Source: Ornithinibacter aureus (lineage in GTDB: Bacteria > Actinomycetota > Actinomycetes > Actinomycetales > Dermatophilaceae). Taken from it: a stretch of DNA of 64,000 nt. The first letter of the stretch is position 1. Each line of letters starts with the position of its first letter. The stretch covers positions 3,105,623 through 3,169,622 of the forward strand of contig NZ_VMSB01000001.1 of NCBI RefSeq assembly GCF_009858245.1, in the 5' to 3' direction. Both the position numbers and the translations under genes were made by a program. Shown one piece after another: positions 27,101 to 36,710 of the stretch. The notes beneath the pieces were generated by a model. The model was given only the letters and a program-made list of their open reading frames with translations, made no database searches and was not told the DNA's origin.

Positions 27101-27749
27101 GCGGGTGGCGATGAAGGACCTCGAGATCCGCGGCGCCGGCAACCTGCTCGGCGGCGAGCAGTCGGGGCACATCGCCGGAGTGGGTTTCGACCTGTACGTC
27201 CGGCTCGTCGGTGAGGCCGTCGCCAGCTTCCGCGGTGAGAGCGACGAGACCCCGACCGAGATCAAGATCGAGCTGCCCGTCGACGCGCACCTGCCGCACG
27301 ACTACGTGCCGCACGAGCGGTTGCGCCTGGAGATGTACAAGAAGCTCGCCGCCGTCGTCGATGCGGCCGAGCTCGCCGAGATCGAGGCCGAGCTCGTCGA
27401 CCGCTACGGCACACCGCCCCAGGCCGTGGTCAACCTGCTCGAGGTGGCCCGGCTGCGCACCGTGGCCCGGGCCGCGGGCATCGCCGACATCAGCGTGCAG
27501 GGCAACCACGTGCGCTTCGGCCCGGTCGAGCTCCGCGAGAGCCAGGAGCTGCGGCTCATGCGCCTGCACCCCGGGTCGATCATCAAGCCCGCGCTCGGCA
27601 CCATCCTCGTCCCGAAGCCGATGACGGCCCGCGTCGGCGGGCGTCCGGTGCGTGATCGCGAGGTGGTGTCGTGGGCTGGTGAGGTCATCTCGTCGGTCGT
27701 CATGGACAATGTGGCTCAGGCCGCCGCGGTGGCCGCCTCCCGTGCGTAG
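24141..27749 (+). CDS. mfd: Transcription-repair coupling factor
   Basis: Mfd removes RNA polymerase stalled at DNA lesions and recruits UvrA. The 1202 residues hold, in order: the UvrB-homology N-terminal modules (about 30-400), a degenerate region, the RNA-polymerase interaction domain (about 520-600, GDFVVHEQHGVGKF), the RecG-like translocase with Walker A GDVGYGKTEIA (Lys678) and DEEQ box at 773-776, the helicase C domain with QLRGRVGRGRERAYSY and the C-terminal D7/TRCF domain. Length is typical. It precedes mazG in the same direction, a standard order. Confidence 0.97.
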   Translation: MSSLSALRSHVAALPGTQRLQEALSVPGAEVTATAPPGARSALIAALAAAASDRAATAPVLAVTATGREAEDLQAALEASLGSGRVGLFPSWETLPHERLSPRSDTVGQRLSVLRRLAHPDAGDASHGHLAVVVAPVRAVLQPIAKGLGDLRPVALRAGDERPLEQVVEDLAAAAYARTDLVERRGEFAVRGGILDVFPPTEEHPLRLEFWGDTVEEIRWFKVADQRSLEVAEHGLWAPPCRELLLTDTVRERAAALADRLPGAVDLLEKLAHGIAVEGMESLSPALVDGMETLLDVLPQGSLLVTCDPERVRTRAHDLTSTSQEFLEAGWANAASGNVVPIDLQSVLGTASFRTLAELRAQARDLGVRWLDLTPFVGDEDGDVLDLGLEVSPTFRGDTDAAVTHLRDLVADNWSVLVSTEGPGLAKRVAEVFAEHDVPSRLVSAGGDAGSGGAQPASGVVTVTTGAAGPGFLVPAQRLAVITESDLTGSAGGAGTSTKDMRRMPSRRRNQVDPLALQPGDFVVHEQHGVGKFVEMVQRTVAAATREYLVLEYAPSKRGQPGDRLYVPTDQLDQVTRYVGGEQPTLSKMGGSDWQQTKSRAKRYVKQIAAELIRLYSARMATTGHAFSPDTPWQRELEDAFAHIETPDQLSTIDEVKADMERSVPMDRLVCGDVGYGKTEIAVRAAFKAVQDGKQVAILCPTTLLVQQHANTFAERYAGFPVVVKALSRFQSDKEAKAVLAGLADGSVDLVIGTHRLLSKEVQFKDLGLVVIDEEQRFGVEHKEQLKALRTSVDVLAMSATPIPRTLEMAVTGIREMSTLATPPEERHPVLTYVGAYDEKTVTAAIRRELMREGQVFLVHNKVSTIDKAAARLRELVPEARVAVAHGKMGEHQLEQVVVDFWEKRFDVLVCTTIVETGLDISNANTLIVERADRLGLSQLHQLRGRVGRGRERAYSYFLYPPEVPLSETALDRLQTIASNTDLGSGMRVAMKDLEIRGAGNLLGGEQSGHIAGVGFDLYVRLVGEAVASFRGESDETPTEIKIELPVDAHLPHDYVPHERLRLEMYKKLAAVVDAAELAEIEAELVDRYGTPPQAVVNLLEVARLRTVARAAGIADISVQGNHVRFGPVELRESQELRLMRLHPGSIIKPALGTILVPKPMTARVGGRPVRDREVVSWAGEVISSVVMDNVAQAAAVAASRA

Positions 27750-27776
27750 CGGGGCCCGCTCTCGAAAGGACAGCTC

Positions 27777-28313
27777 GTGACTCTCTCCGTTCGCCGCTCC
27801 CTCGCGGTGCTCGCGCTCGGCGCCGCGCTCGTGAGCGCCGGCTGCTCGGTCAACCGGGCCGAGACCGCGGCCGTCGTCGACGGGAACGTCATCACCGAGG
27901 GCCAGCTCCAGGTGGCCATGGCCCAGGTCAACTCCATGGAGCCGGCGCTGCTCCAGGAGCCCCTCACGCCGAGCGGCGCGCTGACCGCGCTCGTGCAGGC
28001 ACCGGTGGTTCTCGACGTCCTCGCGGACAAGGGCATCGTCGTCTCCGACACCCTCGCGACCCGTGAGGCGCAGGGCCGTGGGGTGGCCAACCCGAGTGGT
28101 GAGACGCTCCAAGTCATCCGGTTGGCCTCCGCCATCACCGCCGCCCAGCAGTCCGGTCAGATCACCGAGGCCGACGGCGCGGCGATCACCGAGGCGATGG
28201 GGGCCCTCGACGTCGAGGTCAACCCGCGGTACGGCACCTTCGCGCCGGAGACCGCGTCCATCCAGCTGACGGCCCCGGAATGGATCAAGGCCGAGGAAAT
28301 CCCCGCGCCGTGA
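27777..28313 (+). CDS. SurA_N-like lipoprotein
   Basis: A 178-residue predicted lipoprotein. The signal peptide (Arg6-Arg7, hydrophobic LAVLALGAALV) ends in lipobox VSAGC with Cys23 as the lipidation site. The mature part resembles the N-terminal chaperone domain of SurA/PrsA-type proteins (AAVVDGNVITEGQLQVAMAQVN), without a visible PPIase domain. GTG 27777 has Shine-Dalgarno gaaagga. It sits between mfd and mazG, as in many actinobacteria, and overlaps mazG by GTGA. It should act at the outer face of the membrane, possibly in protein folding. Confidence 0.8.
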   Translation: MTLSVRRSLAVLALGAALVSAGCSVNRAETAAVVDGNVITEGQLQVAMAQVNSMEPALLQEPLTPSGALTALVQAPVVLDVLADKGIVVSDTLATREAQGRGVANPSGETLQVIRLASAITAAQQSGQITEADGAAITEAMGALDVEVNPRYGTFAPETASIQLTAPEWIKAEEIPAP

Positions 28314-29266
28314 GCGCCGTGCCCGGCGCGCCCAGCGGGCGCCTCGGGATGCTCGTCACCTCTCCCCGGGTGGCTCCGGGTCTGCTCTCGCACGGTGCCT
28401 GGCAGGTCGTCCAGGGCTGCGCGGTTCGGCTGGCCCGCTCATTCGACGAGCCGGTGGCCCAGGCCGTCGAGGAGGCCGGGTTCACCGTCGAGGAGGTCGG
28501 TGACGCGTCGCCGCCCGAGCTGGCGCGGCGTCTGGTGGACCTCGCCGGTGCCGTGTCGGTCGTGTGGCTCGGGAGTGCTGACGGTGACCCGGGTCTGGCG
28601 GATGCCGTGGCGGCCGAGGTCTCACGGCTCGCGACCCCGCCCGAGGTCGAACTCGTCGTCGGGTCGTGGGACGTCCAGGGCGGGCGCCTGCTCGACGTCG
28701 TCGCCACCATGGACCGGTTGCGCTCACCCGGCGGCTGCCCCTGGGACGCCGAGCAGACCCACGAGAGCCTGGCGCCCTACCTCGTGGAGGAGGCCCACGA
28801 GGTGCTCGACGCCATCGCTGGCGGCGAGCGCGGTCACCTCGCGGAGGAACTCGGTGACATCCTGCTCCAGGTGGTCTTCCATGCTCGGGTCGCCGAGGAG
28901 GCGGGGGAGAGCGCGTTCGACATCGACACCGTGGCCGGGCTGCTCGTCGACAAGCTCGTCCGCCGGCATCCCCACGTCTTCGCCGACGGGGATGCATCCA
29001 CCCCGGCCGAGGTCGAGGCCGCCTGGGAGAGCATCAAGGCCGTCGAGAAGGGTGGTGTCGCGGGGGGTGAGTACCGCGACGACCTGCTGCACGGCATCCC
29101 GACGTCGTTGCCCGGGGGGCTCGCGGCGGACAAGGTGCTCTCCAGGGTCCGCCGCCGCGGGTTGACGCCCGACCCGGATGCCGTGGCGCGCGTCGAGCGT
29201 GCTCGCGCGGCTCTCGCCGCGGCTGAGTCCGAGGTGCGGGCTGCCTTGGGCGCGCTCCAGCCCTGA
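28310..29266 (+). CDS. mazG: MazG-family nucleoside triphosphate pyrophosphohydrolase
   Basis: The enzyme hydrolyses (d)NTPs, including damaged ones, to monophosphates. Of 318 residues, about 130-260 are the MazG core: MDRLRSPGGCPWDAEQTHES, the metal-binding EELGDILLQVVFHA (Glu179, Glu180, Asp183) and VRRHPHVFADG. The first 125 residues form an extra alpha/beta domain (LGMLVTSPRVAPGLL) seen in actinobacterial MazG proteins. GTG 28310 overlaps the lipoprotein stop. The 3' end is duplicated in tandem just past the stop codon. Confidence 0.93.
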   Translation: MSAVPGAPSGRLGMLVTSPRVAPGLLSHGAWQVVQGCAVRLARSFDEPVAQAVEEAGFTVEEVGDASPPELARRLVDLAGAVSVVWLGSADGDPGLADAVAAEVSRLATPPEVELVVGSWDVQGGRLLDVVATMDRLRSPGGCPWDAEQTHESLAPYLVEEAHEVLDAIAGGERGHLAEELGDILLQVVFHARVAEEAGESAFDIDTVAGLLVDKLVRRHPHVFADGDASTPAEVEAAWESIKAVEKGGVAGGEYRDDLLHGIPTSLPGGLAADKVLSRVRRRGLTPDPDAVARVERARAALAAAESEVRAALGALQP

Positions 29267-29311
29267 GCGCTGCCCTGGGCGCGCTCCAGCCTTGAGCGGA
29301 GCCCGCACCTC
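29231..29311 (+). repeat. Tandem duplication of the mazG tail inside a hairpin
   Basis: Two 29-bp copies, 29240-29268 and 29269-29297, differ at two positions; each begins GCTGCC and ends in the TGAGC that contains the mazG stop. They are enclosed by a 12-bp inverted pair, GAGGTGCGGGCT (29231-29242) and AGCCCGCACCTC (29300-29311). The structure may act as a terminator. Confidence 0.85.
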
Positions 29312-29363
29312 GCAGCCCCGGCCGTTCGGGTCACAGCCATGGCGGAGTTGTTTCGAGTGGCGG

Positions 29364-29381
29364 CTTGCTTGATTCAGCAAG
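29364..29381 (+). promoter_or_regulatory. Candidate operator of the pseudouridine operon
   Basis: CTTGCT-N6-AGCAAG is an 18-bp inverted repeat, 20 bp upstream of the psuK start in an unusually AT-rich stretch. PsuK carries its own HTH domain and could autoregulate through this site. Confidence 0.4.
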
Positions 29382-29400
29382 GCTCCTTTAGAGTTCCAAC

Positions 29401-30545
29401 GTGAAATTGACGGCACGCGAACACGAGATCGTCACCCTGCTGCGTGCCGACCCGATGCTCGATGCCGCAGCCCTGGCCGAGCGCATCGGCTCCACCCGGG
29501 CCGCGGTCTCGGTGCACCTGTCGAACCTCATGAAGAAGGGGGTCGTCCGCGGCCGCGGCTACCTGCTGCGCCCCGAGGCCGACACGGTGCTCGTCGTCGG
29601 CGGCGCGGTCATGGACACCAAGGTGCGCACCGCGGGCGCTCCGGTCCTCGGCACGAGCAACCCCGGCGCGTCGTCGTCGACCGTCGGCGGGGTCGGGCGC
29701 AACATCGCCGAGAACCTCGCCCGCCTCGGCCGGCCCACGGTGCTCGTCGCCCCGGTCGGTGACGACCCGGCCGGTGAGGCCATCGCCGACCGCACGACCG
29801 CCGCCGGTGTCGACTGCGGCCACTTCGTGCGTTCCCCCCACCCCACCGGCACGTACGTCGCGGTGCTCGCCGACAGCGGGGACCTGCACATCGCGGTGGC
29901 CGACATGCGCGCCACCGACGAGCTCGCCGTGGCCGACCTGGCCGCCGTTCCCGGCCTGCTCACCGGGGCCGACGCGCTCGTCGTCGACGCCAACCTCTCC
30001 GAGTCCGTCGTGCGGTGGCTGCTCAACGCCGCCGCCGAGGCCGGGGTGCTCAGCATCCTCGACCCGGTGAGCGTCGCCAAGGCCACCGCCGCCGCCCCCG
30101 TGCTCGACGGCACGATCCCCCTGCACACCATCACCCCCAACGTCGACGAGCTCGCCGCCCTCGTGGGTGCCCCCGTCGCCCCCGACGTGGATGCCGTACG
30201 CGCCGCGGCCGCCCTGCTCCACGAGCGTGGGGTGAGCCACGTGTGGGTGCGCCGCGGAACCGCCGGCAGCCTGCTCTCGATCGCCACGGCATCCGGCCCG
30301 CGTGTCGTGATCGTCGACGCGCCGCCCACCGACGTCGCCGACGTCACCGGGGCGGGCGACTCGATGACCGCAGGCTTCGTCAACGCCCTGCTCGACGGCG
30401 CCGACGTCGTCGAGGCAGCCCGGCACGGGCAGGTGCTTGCCGCGCTCACCTGCGCCTCACCCGACACCGTGCGCGACGACCTCACTCCCGCGCTCGTCGC
30501 GGCCCACCTGACCCCGACCCAGCCGTCCACCAAGGAGCTCCACCG

Positions 30546-30549
<4 letters not shown>
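29401..30549 (+). CDS. psuK: Pseudouridine kinase with N-terminal HTH (PfkB family)
   Basis: The enzyme phosphorylates pseudouridine to pseudouridine-5'-phosphate. Residues 1-60 are a winged helix (LTAREHEIVTLLRADPMLDAAALAERIGSTRAAVSVHLSNL in one domain), a known accessory of PsuK/YeiC-type kinases. Residues about 63-370 are a PfkB sugar-kinase fold: VVGGAVMDTKVR, GGVGRNIAENLARLG and the anion hole DVTGAGDSMTAGF with Asp320. The start is GTG 29401, with no clear Shine-Dalgarno. It overlaps psuG by ATGA, so the pair is an operon. The pairing with psuG supports this substrate over ribose or adenosine. Confidence 0.88.
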
Positions 30550-32934
<2,385 letters not shown>

Positions 32935-32942
32935 TCACTCGT

Positions 32943-33485
32943 ATGGCCACCGGGCGCTCCCGCGGTCCGGCGTCGCGACCCCCGCGACGTCCGGCCGGGG
33001 GGCGCCCGTCGGCATCCACCCGTCCAGCGGGCTCCTCGGCACCTCCCGCGGCCGCGCCCGCCACGGGGTGGCGCCGGCTGCTCGGTGGGGTCACGGGTGA
33101 CCGGCGCGCCCGCCGGGCGCTGGCACTGACCGGTGTGCTGGTGCTGCTCGTGATCCTGCTCGGGTCGACGGTCACCGCCTACATCGGCCAGCGCGGCGAC
33201 ATCGCGGCACTGCGCGACAAGGTGGCCGCCCAGGAGCAGGACGTCGCGGCGCTCCAGGCCGAGCGCGAGCGCTGGCGCGACCCCGTCTACGTCGAGCAGC
33301 AGGCCCGGCAACGACTGAAGTTCGTCAAACCCGGCGAGAAGTCGTACACCGTGCTCGACCCGGAACCGGACGCCGGCAACCGTGACCCGCTGGCCACCAT
33401 CGCCTCGTCGGACGAGGAATTGCCCTGGTACCAGGGTGTCTGGGAGTCCGCGCGCACCGCGGACGCGCCGGGAGCCCGCCGATGA
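32943..33485 (+). CDS. ftsB: Septum formation initiator, FtsB/DivIC family
   Basis: A bitopic divisome protein. Of 180 residues, 1-55 are a basic Pro/Ala/Arg-rich cytoplasmic tail. One membrane helix spans 59-80 (ALALTGVLVLLVILLGSTVT), and a coiled coil follows (about 85-112, DIAALRDKVAAQEQDVAALQ). The conserved WRDPVYVEQQARQRLKFVKPGE segment is the FtsB signature. It is in its standard place between eno and DUF501 and overlaps the latter by ATGA. The FtsB-versus-DivIC name is not resolved in actinobacteria. Confidence 0.9.
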   Translation: MATGRSRGPASRPPRRPAGGRPSASTRPAGSSAPPAAAPATGWRRLLGGVTGDRRARRALALTGVLVLLVILLGSTVTAYIGQRGDIAALRDKVAAQEQDVAALQAERERWRDPVYVEQQARQRLKFVKPGEKSYTVLDPEPDAGNRDPLATIASSDEELPWYQGVWESARTADAPGARR

Positions 33486-34030
33486 GCGCAGGCCACGACC
33501 TGCCACCCGTCGATCCTGCCGACCTGGACGCCGTCACCCGGCAGCTCGGGCGCGAGGTCCGCGGCGTCGCCGAGGTCGCCCACCGGTGCCCGTGTGGAGA
33601 GCCGGATGTCGTGCGCACCGAGCCGCGCCTGCCCGACGGCACGCCGTTCCCCACGTCCTTCTACGCCACCTGCCCGAAGCTGACCGGTGCCCTGTCGACC
33701 CTGGAGAGCCAGGGGGTCATGCGCGAGATGTCGGAGCGGCTCGAGCAGGACGAGGCCCTGCGCGAGGCGTATGTCGCGGCGCACGTCGACTACCTGCGGC
33801 GCCGCGCCGAGCTCGGCGACGTTCCCGAGGTCGCCGGCATCTCCGCCGGGGGGATGCCGACGCGGGTCAAGTGCCTGCACGTCCTGGTCGCCCACTCGCT
33901 CGGGGCGGGGCCGGGCGTCAATCCGCTGGGGGACGAAGCGTTGGCGATGCTCCCGCAGTGGTGGCAACGGCATCCGTGTTCGGCCGACGCGCCCGGGGCT
34001 GCTGCGGCGCAGGGGGAGGCCTCGGCGTGA
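33482..34030 (+). CDS. DUF501 domain protein
   Basis: 182 residues. The conserved DUF501 core is clear: VTRQLGREVRGVAEVAHRCPCGEP, PDGTPFPTSFYATCPKL, a middle helix around MREMSERLEQDEALREAYVAAH, and GISAGGMPTRVKCLHVLVAHSL near the end. Cys and His residues (CPC, TCPK, VKCLH, AH) could bind metal. Function is unknown. The gene is in the conserved eno-ftsB-DUF501-ppx block, overlapping both neighbours by 4 bp. Confidence 0.92.
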   Translation: MSAGHDLPPVDPADLDAVTRQLGREVRGVAEVAHRCPCGEPDVVRTEPRLPDGTPFPTSFYATCPKLTGALSTLESQGVMREMSERLEQDEALREAYVAAHVDYLRRRAELGDVPEVAGISAGGMPTRVKCLHVLVAHSLGAGPGVNPLGDEALAMLPQWWQRHPCSADAPGAAAAQGEASA

Positions 34031-34986
34031 GCGGGGCCCCATCTCGGGTCGCCGGGATCGACTGCGGGACGAACTCGATCAGGTTGCTCATCGCCGACGT
34101 GGATGCCGGTGGGGCGCTCGTCGATCGGGTGCGCCGGATGGAGGTCGTGCGGCTGGGGCAGGGCATCGACCGCACCGGGGTGATCGCGCCCGACGCGATG
34201 GAGCGGACCCTGGCGATGACCCGCGAGTACGCAGCGTTGTGCCGGGAGCACGGGGTCACGGCGGTGCGCTTCGTCGCGACGTCCGCCTCGCGGGACGCGC
34301 GCAACGCAGGGGAGTTCGTCGCGGGGGTGCGGGCCGCGTTCGGGGACCTCGACGTCGTGCCGGAGGTGGTGGAGGGCATCGTCGAGGCCGAGCTGTCGTT
34401 CACCGGTGCCACCGGCGACCTTCGGGCCGCTGCGGTGCCGGGGCCCTACGTGGTCGTCGACCTCGGGGGCGGATCGACCGAACTCGTGCGAGGGACGGCC
34501 CACGTCGAGGCTGCGTACTCGATGGACATCGGCAGCGTGCGGATGACCGAGCGACACCTGCCGGACGACCCCCCGACGGCCGAGCAGGTGGAGGCCGCCC
34601 GGGCCGATGTGCGGGCTGCGCTCGACGTGGCCGAACGCGAGGTGCCCCTCGACGGGGTGGGGGCGGTCGTGGGGTTGGCCGGGAGCATCACGACGATCAC
34701 CGCGCACGCGCTCGGCCTGACCGGGTATGACCCGGAGGCTTCTCATCTGGCTCGGATCCCGGCGGACGTGCACCGGGAGGCATGCCGCTCGTTGCTCGCG
34801 ATGAGCAGGGAGCAGCGGGCGGGGCTGGGGTTCATGCACCCGGGGCGGGTCGACGTCATCGGGGGAGGGGCCCTGGTGTGGCTCGAGGTGCTCGACCGGG
34901 TGCTGGCCCGCTCGCCCGAGTCGGCCGTCGTGACCTCGGAGCACGACATCCTCGACGGGGTCACCCTGTCGCTGGCCTCCACCTGA
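34027..34986 (+). CDS. ppx: Exopolyphosphatase / pppGpp phosphohydrolase family
   Basis: 319 residues of the Ppx/GppA ASKHA fold. N-terminal VAGIDCGTNSIRLLIADV is the phosphate-1 loop; the second loop is YVVVDLGGGSTELV near residue 145, followed by SMDIGSVRMTE. The enzyme releases phosphate from polyphosphate or hydrolyses pppGpp. It is of the short two-domain type usual in actinobacteria. GTG 34027 overlaps the DUF501 stop. It is the last gene before a repeat array. Confidence 0.92.
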   Translation: MSGAPSRVAGIDCGTNSIRLLIADVDAGGALVDRVRRMEVVRLGQGIDRTGVIAPDAMERTLAMTREYAALCREHGVTAVRFVATSASRDARNAGEFVAGVRAAFGDLDVVPEVVEGIVEAELSFTGATGDLRAAAVPGPYVVVDLGGGSTELVRGTAHVEAAYSMDIGSVRMTERHLPDDPPTAEQVEAARADVRAALDVAEREVPLDGVGAVVGLAGSITTITAHALGLTGYDPEASHLARIPADVHREACRSLLAMSREQRAGLGFMHPGRVDVIGGGALVWLEVLDRVLARSPESAVVTSEHDILDGVTLSLAST

Positions 34987-35029
34987 CGCCAACTCCCTGA
35001 CGTCCACCCCGTCGCCGTCACGGACTGCT

Positions 35030-35200
35030 GTCCCCGAATCGACCAATAGGTCACTGCAGGTACGCCGGCCTGCGAGGGGCTGTACCCAGATCGACCAATA
35101 GGTCACTGCAGGTACGCCGGCCTGCGAGGGGCTGTACCCAGATCGACCTATTGGTCAGTGCAGGTACGCCCAAGTGCGCGGGGGCTGTACCCAGATCGAC
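35030..35200 (+). repeat. Array of 34-bp inverted-repeat elements with 52-bp period
   Basis: Each element is GTACC-N6-GACC-WATW-GGTC-N6-GGTAC. Complete copies lie at 35030-35063 (5' arm GTCCC), 35082-35115 and 35134-35167; a fourth, 35187-35200, stops after its first GAC. Start-to-start distances are 52, 52 and 53 bp, about five helical turns. The spacer GCCGGCCTGCGAGGGGCT is identical between the first two gaps. The same element recurs at 53294 and 53348. It does not resemble CRISPR, because spacers are repeated. Confidence 0.93.
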
Positions 35201-35397
35201 TACGGCACGCTACGGCGGCTGTACTCGGCAGGCGCGCTTACCTCGTGCGTGGTGCCGTCCGACGAGGGCCCGCACCGCAAGTACTGCGGCATCAACCCGC
35301 AGGGCCGGCACCTGCTGGAGACCGAGGCGGCCAAGACCTGGGTGGCCTTCGCCGCAACGATGGACGGTTGCTCGAGCAGGCAGGAGTGCGGTCATGA
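35201..35397 (+). pseudogene. PadR-family regulator remnant
   Basis: The frame starting at the truncated repeat reads YGTLRRLYSAGALTSCVVPS, DEGPHRKYCGINPQGRHLLE and WVAFAATMDG. This is the second half of a PadR winged helix (pattern YGTLYRLL...GPRRKYYRLTPxGR). At 35366-35368 one base is missing: in the next frame the natural ending LLEQAGVRS and TGA appear, overlapping an ATG at 35394 (ATGA) of a second, quickly decaying frame (MNDEEAPGMRSR). The first half of the gene is absent and replaced by the repeat array. The region 35398-35576 shows no other gene. Confidence 0.7.
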
Positions 35398-35576
35398 ACG
35401 ACGAGGAAGCCCCGGGGATGAGGTCGAGGACCCTCACTGCCGGGATGGAGGCTCCCCAGTGCGAGCCCGAGCCCCAGCCCGAGCGCAACACCTTCTCCCT
35501 GACGTCGCACGAAGTCGCAGGGGGGAGCCGCGCGGGGACGGGGAGGTGGGGGTGGGGTGGCGACTACAGTTGCGTC

Positions 35577-35654
35577 GCCCCCGTGGCCCAACTGGCAGAG
35601 GCAGGCGACTTAAAATCGCCACAGGTGCGGGTTCGACTCCCGTCGGGGGCACCA
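35577..35654 (+). tRNA. tRNA-Leu (anticodon TAA) of unusual short form
   Basis: Acceptor GCCCCCG (35577-35583) pairs with CGGGGGC (35644-35650), discriminator A, and CCA is encoded (35652-35654). The anticodon arm GGCGA-CTTAAAA-TCGCC gives TAA, which reads UUA (Leu). The T arm is GCGGG-TTCGACT-CCCGT. Between anticodon arm and T arm there are only six bases (ACAGGT), so the long variable arm of normal tRNA-Leu is missing. UUA is extremely rare in such GC-rich genomes. Confidence 0.8.
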
Positions 35655-35804
35655 GGTGTGCTCGGTGACTGCGGCGGCAAGCGCTCTGCCACCAGCGGGG
35701 CCACCGCCCAGCCATGAGCCGGCGTTGAGCGGACCCACTGCCCGGCGGCATCCCGGCTGTCCACATGTGCGTGGCGGGGGAACACGGGGCCACCCCCGCT
35801 CGCT

Positions 35805-35810
35805 TATCCT
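35805..35810 (+). promoter_or_regulatory. Candidate -10 box of the Bax1-inhibitor-like gene
   Basis: TATCCT lies about 50 bp upstream of ATG 35859 in the first AT-containing stretch after the tRNA. A Shine-Dalgarno (ggagga) is present 8 bp before the ATG. Confidence 0.3.
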
Positions 35811-35858
35811 GATGACACGTGCGGTGACTACCACCGCCATGACCATCACGGAGGAACG

Positions 35859-36710
35859 ATGGCCAGCAATCCGGCCTTCAATCGCATCGAAAAGGATGCC
35901 CAGAGCGGCTACGCCGGCTTCGGGGGCCAGGGTTACTCATCCCCGTCACCGATGTCGGCCCAGCCGAACATGGCGGAGATGACTCCCCAGCAACTCCAGG
36001 ACCTGTACAACGGCCCGTCCGCGGGCCCGGTCGACACCCGCCGCGTCACCATGGACGACGTCATCATGAAGACGCTCGGCCTGTTCGCCATCGTCCTGGT
36101 CACGGGCGCTGTCGGATGGACGGTCGCGTCGGCCAACCCCGGGCTCGGTTTCGCGCTCTGGATGGGTGGGATGATCGGCACCCTCGTCCTGGGTCTTGTC
36201 ATCGCCTTCAAGAAGACCCTCAGCGTTCCGCTGATCATCGCCTATGCCGCGGTCGAGGGCTTGTTCGTCGGTGCTGTCAGCCAGTTCTTCAACAGCCAGC
36301 CGGGGTGGGAGGGCATTGTCGGGCAGGCCGTGCTCGCAACCCTGTCGGTCTTCGTCGGTATGTTCCTGGCATACAAGTTCGGCCTCATCAAGGTCACGGC
36401 CAAGTTCCGCCGCATGATGACGATGGCCATCATCGGCTACGCGATCTTCGCGGTCGTCAACTTCATCTATGCCATGGTGACGAACACCCCCTTCGGCATC
36501 GGCGGCACCGGCATGCTCGGCATCGGCATCTCGGTGTTCGCGGTGGGCCTGGCCTCGTTCAGCCTGGCGCTCGACTTCGACTCCATCGAGCAGGCCATCC
36601 GCACCGGCGCCCCGGCGAAGTACTCGTGGCTCCTGGCCCACGGCCTGATCGTCACCCTCGTGTGGCTCTACATCGAGTTCCTGCGCCTGTTCGCTCGCCT
36701 GCGCGAGTGA
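35859..36710 (+). CDS. Bax inhibitor-1/YccA-family membrane protein
   Basis: 283 residues. The first 60 are hydrophilic (Ser/Pro/Gln-rich, starting MASNPAFNRIEKDAQSG). After TRRVTMDDVIMKTLGLFAIV come about seven membrane helices, with IIAYAAVEGLFVGAVSQFF in the middle and LALDFDSIEQAIRTGAPAKYSW before the last helix. The conserved Asp-Asp pair of BI-1 pH/calcium sensors appears as LDFDSIE. The family forms calcium-permeable channels or stress proteins; the bacterial role is poorly known. It overlaps the next gene by GTGA. Confidence 0.9.
   Translation: MASNPAFNRIEKDAQSGYAGFGGQGYSSPSPMSAQPNMAEMTPQQLQDLYNGPSAGPVDTRRVTMDDVIMKTLGLFAIVLVTGAVGWTVASANPGLGFALWMGGMIGTLVLGLVIAFKKTLSVPLIIAYAAVEGLFVGAVSQFFNSQPGWEGIVGQAVLATLSVFVGMFLAYKFGLIKVTAKFRRMMTMAIIGYAIFAVVNFIYAMVTNTPFGIGGTGMLGIGISVFAVGLASFSLALDFDSIEQAIRTGAPAKYSWLLAHGLIVTLVWLYIEFLRLFARLRE

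Noticed and set aside
24591-28112. Very long open frame on the minus strand opposite mfd (over 1100 codons)
   Set aside because: It is a shadow of high GC at third codon positions. Its translation is His/Asp/Arg-rich without domains, while the plus strand encodes a full Mfd.
34987-35029. Terminator after ppx
   Set aside because: No stable hairpin apart from the repeat element itself.
35030-35200. CRISPR-like array
   Set aside because: Only three to four units, spacers are nearly identical to each other, and no cas genes are present; it is a tandem repeat of a dyad element.
35394-35717. Open frame starting MNDEEAPGMRSR after the PadR remnant
   Set aside because: It runs through the tRNA-Leu and its composition quickly becomes random; at most its first codons are a remnant of the PadR-linked gene.
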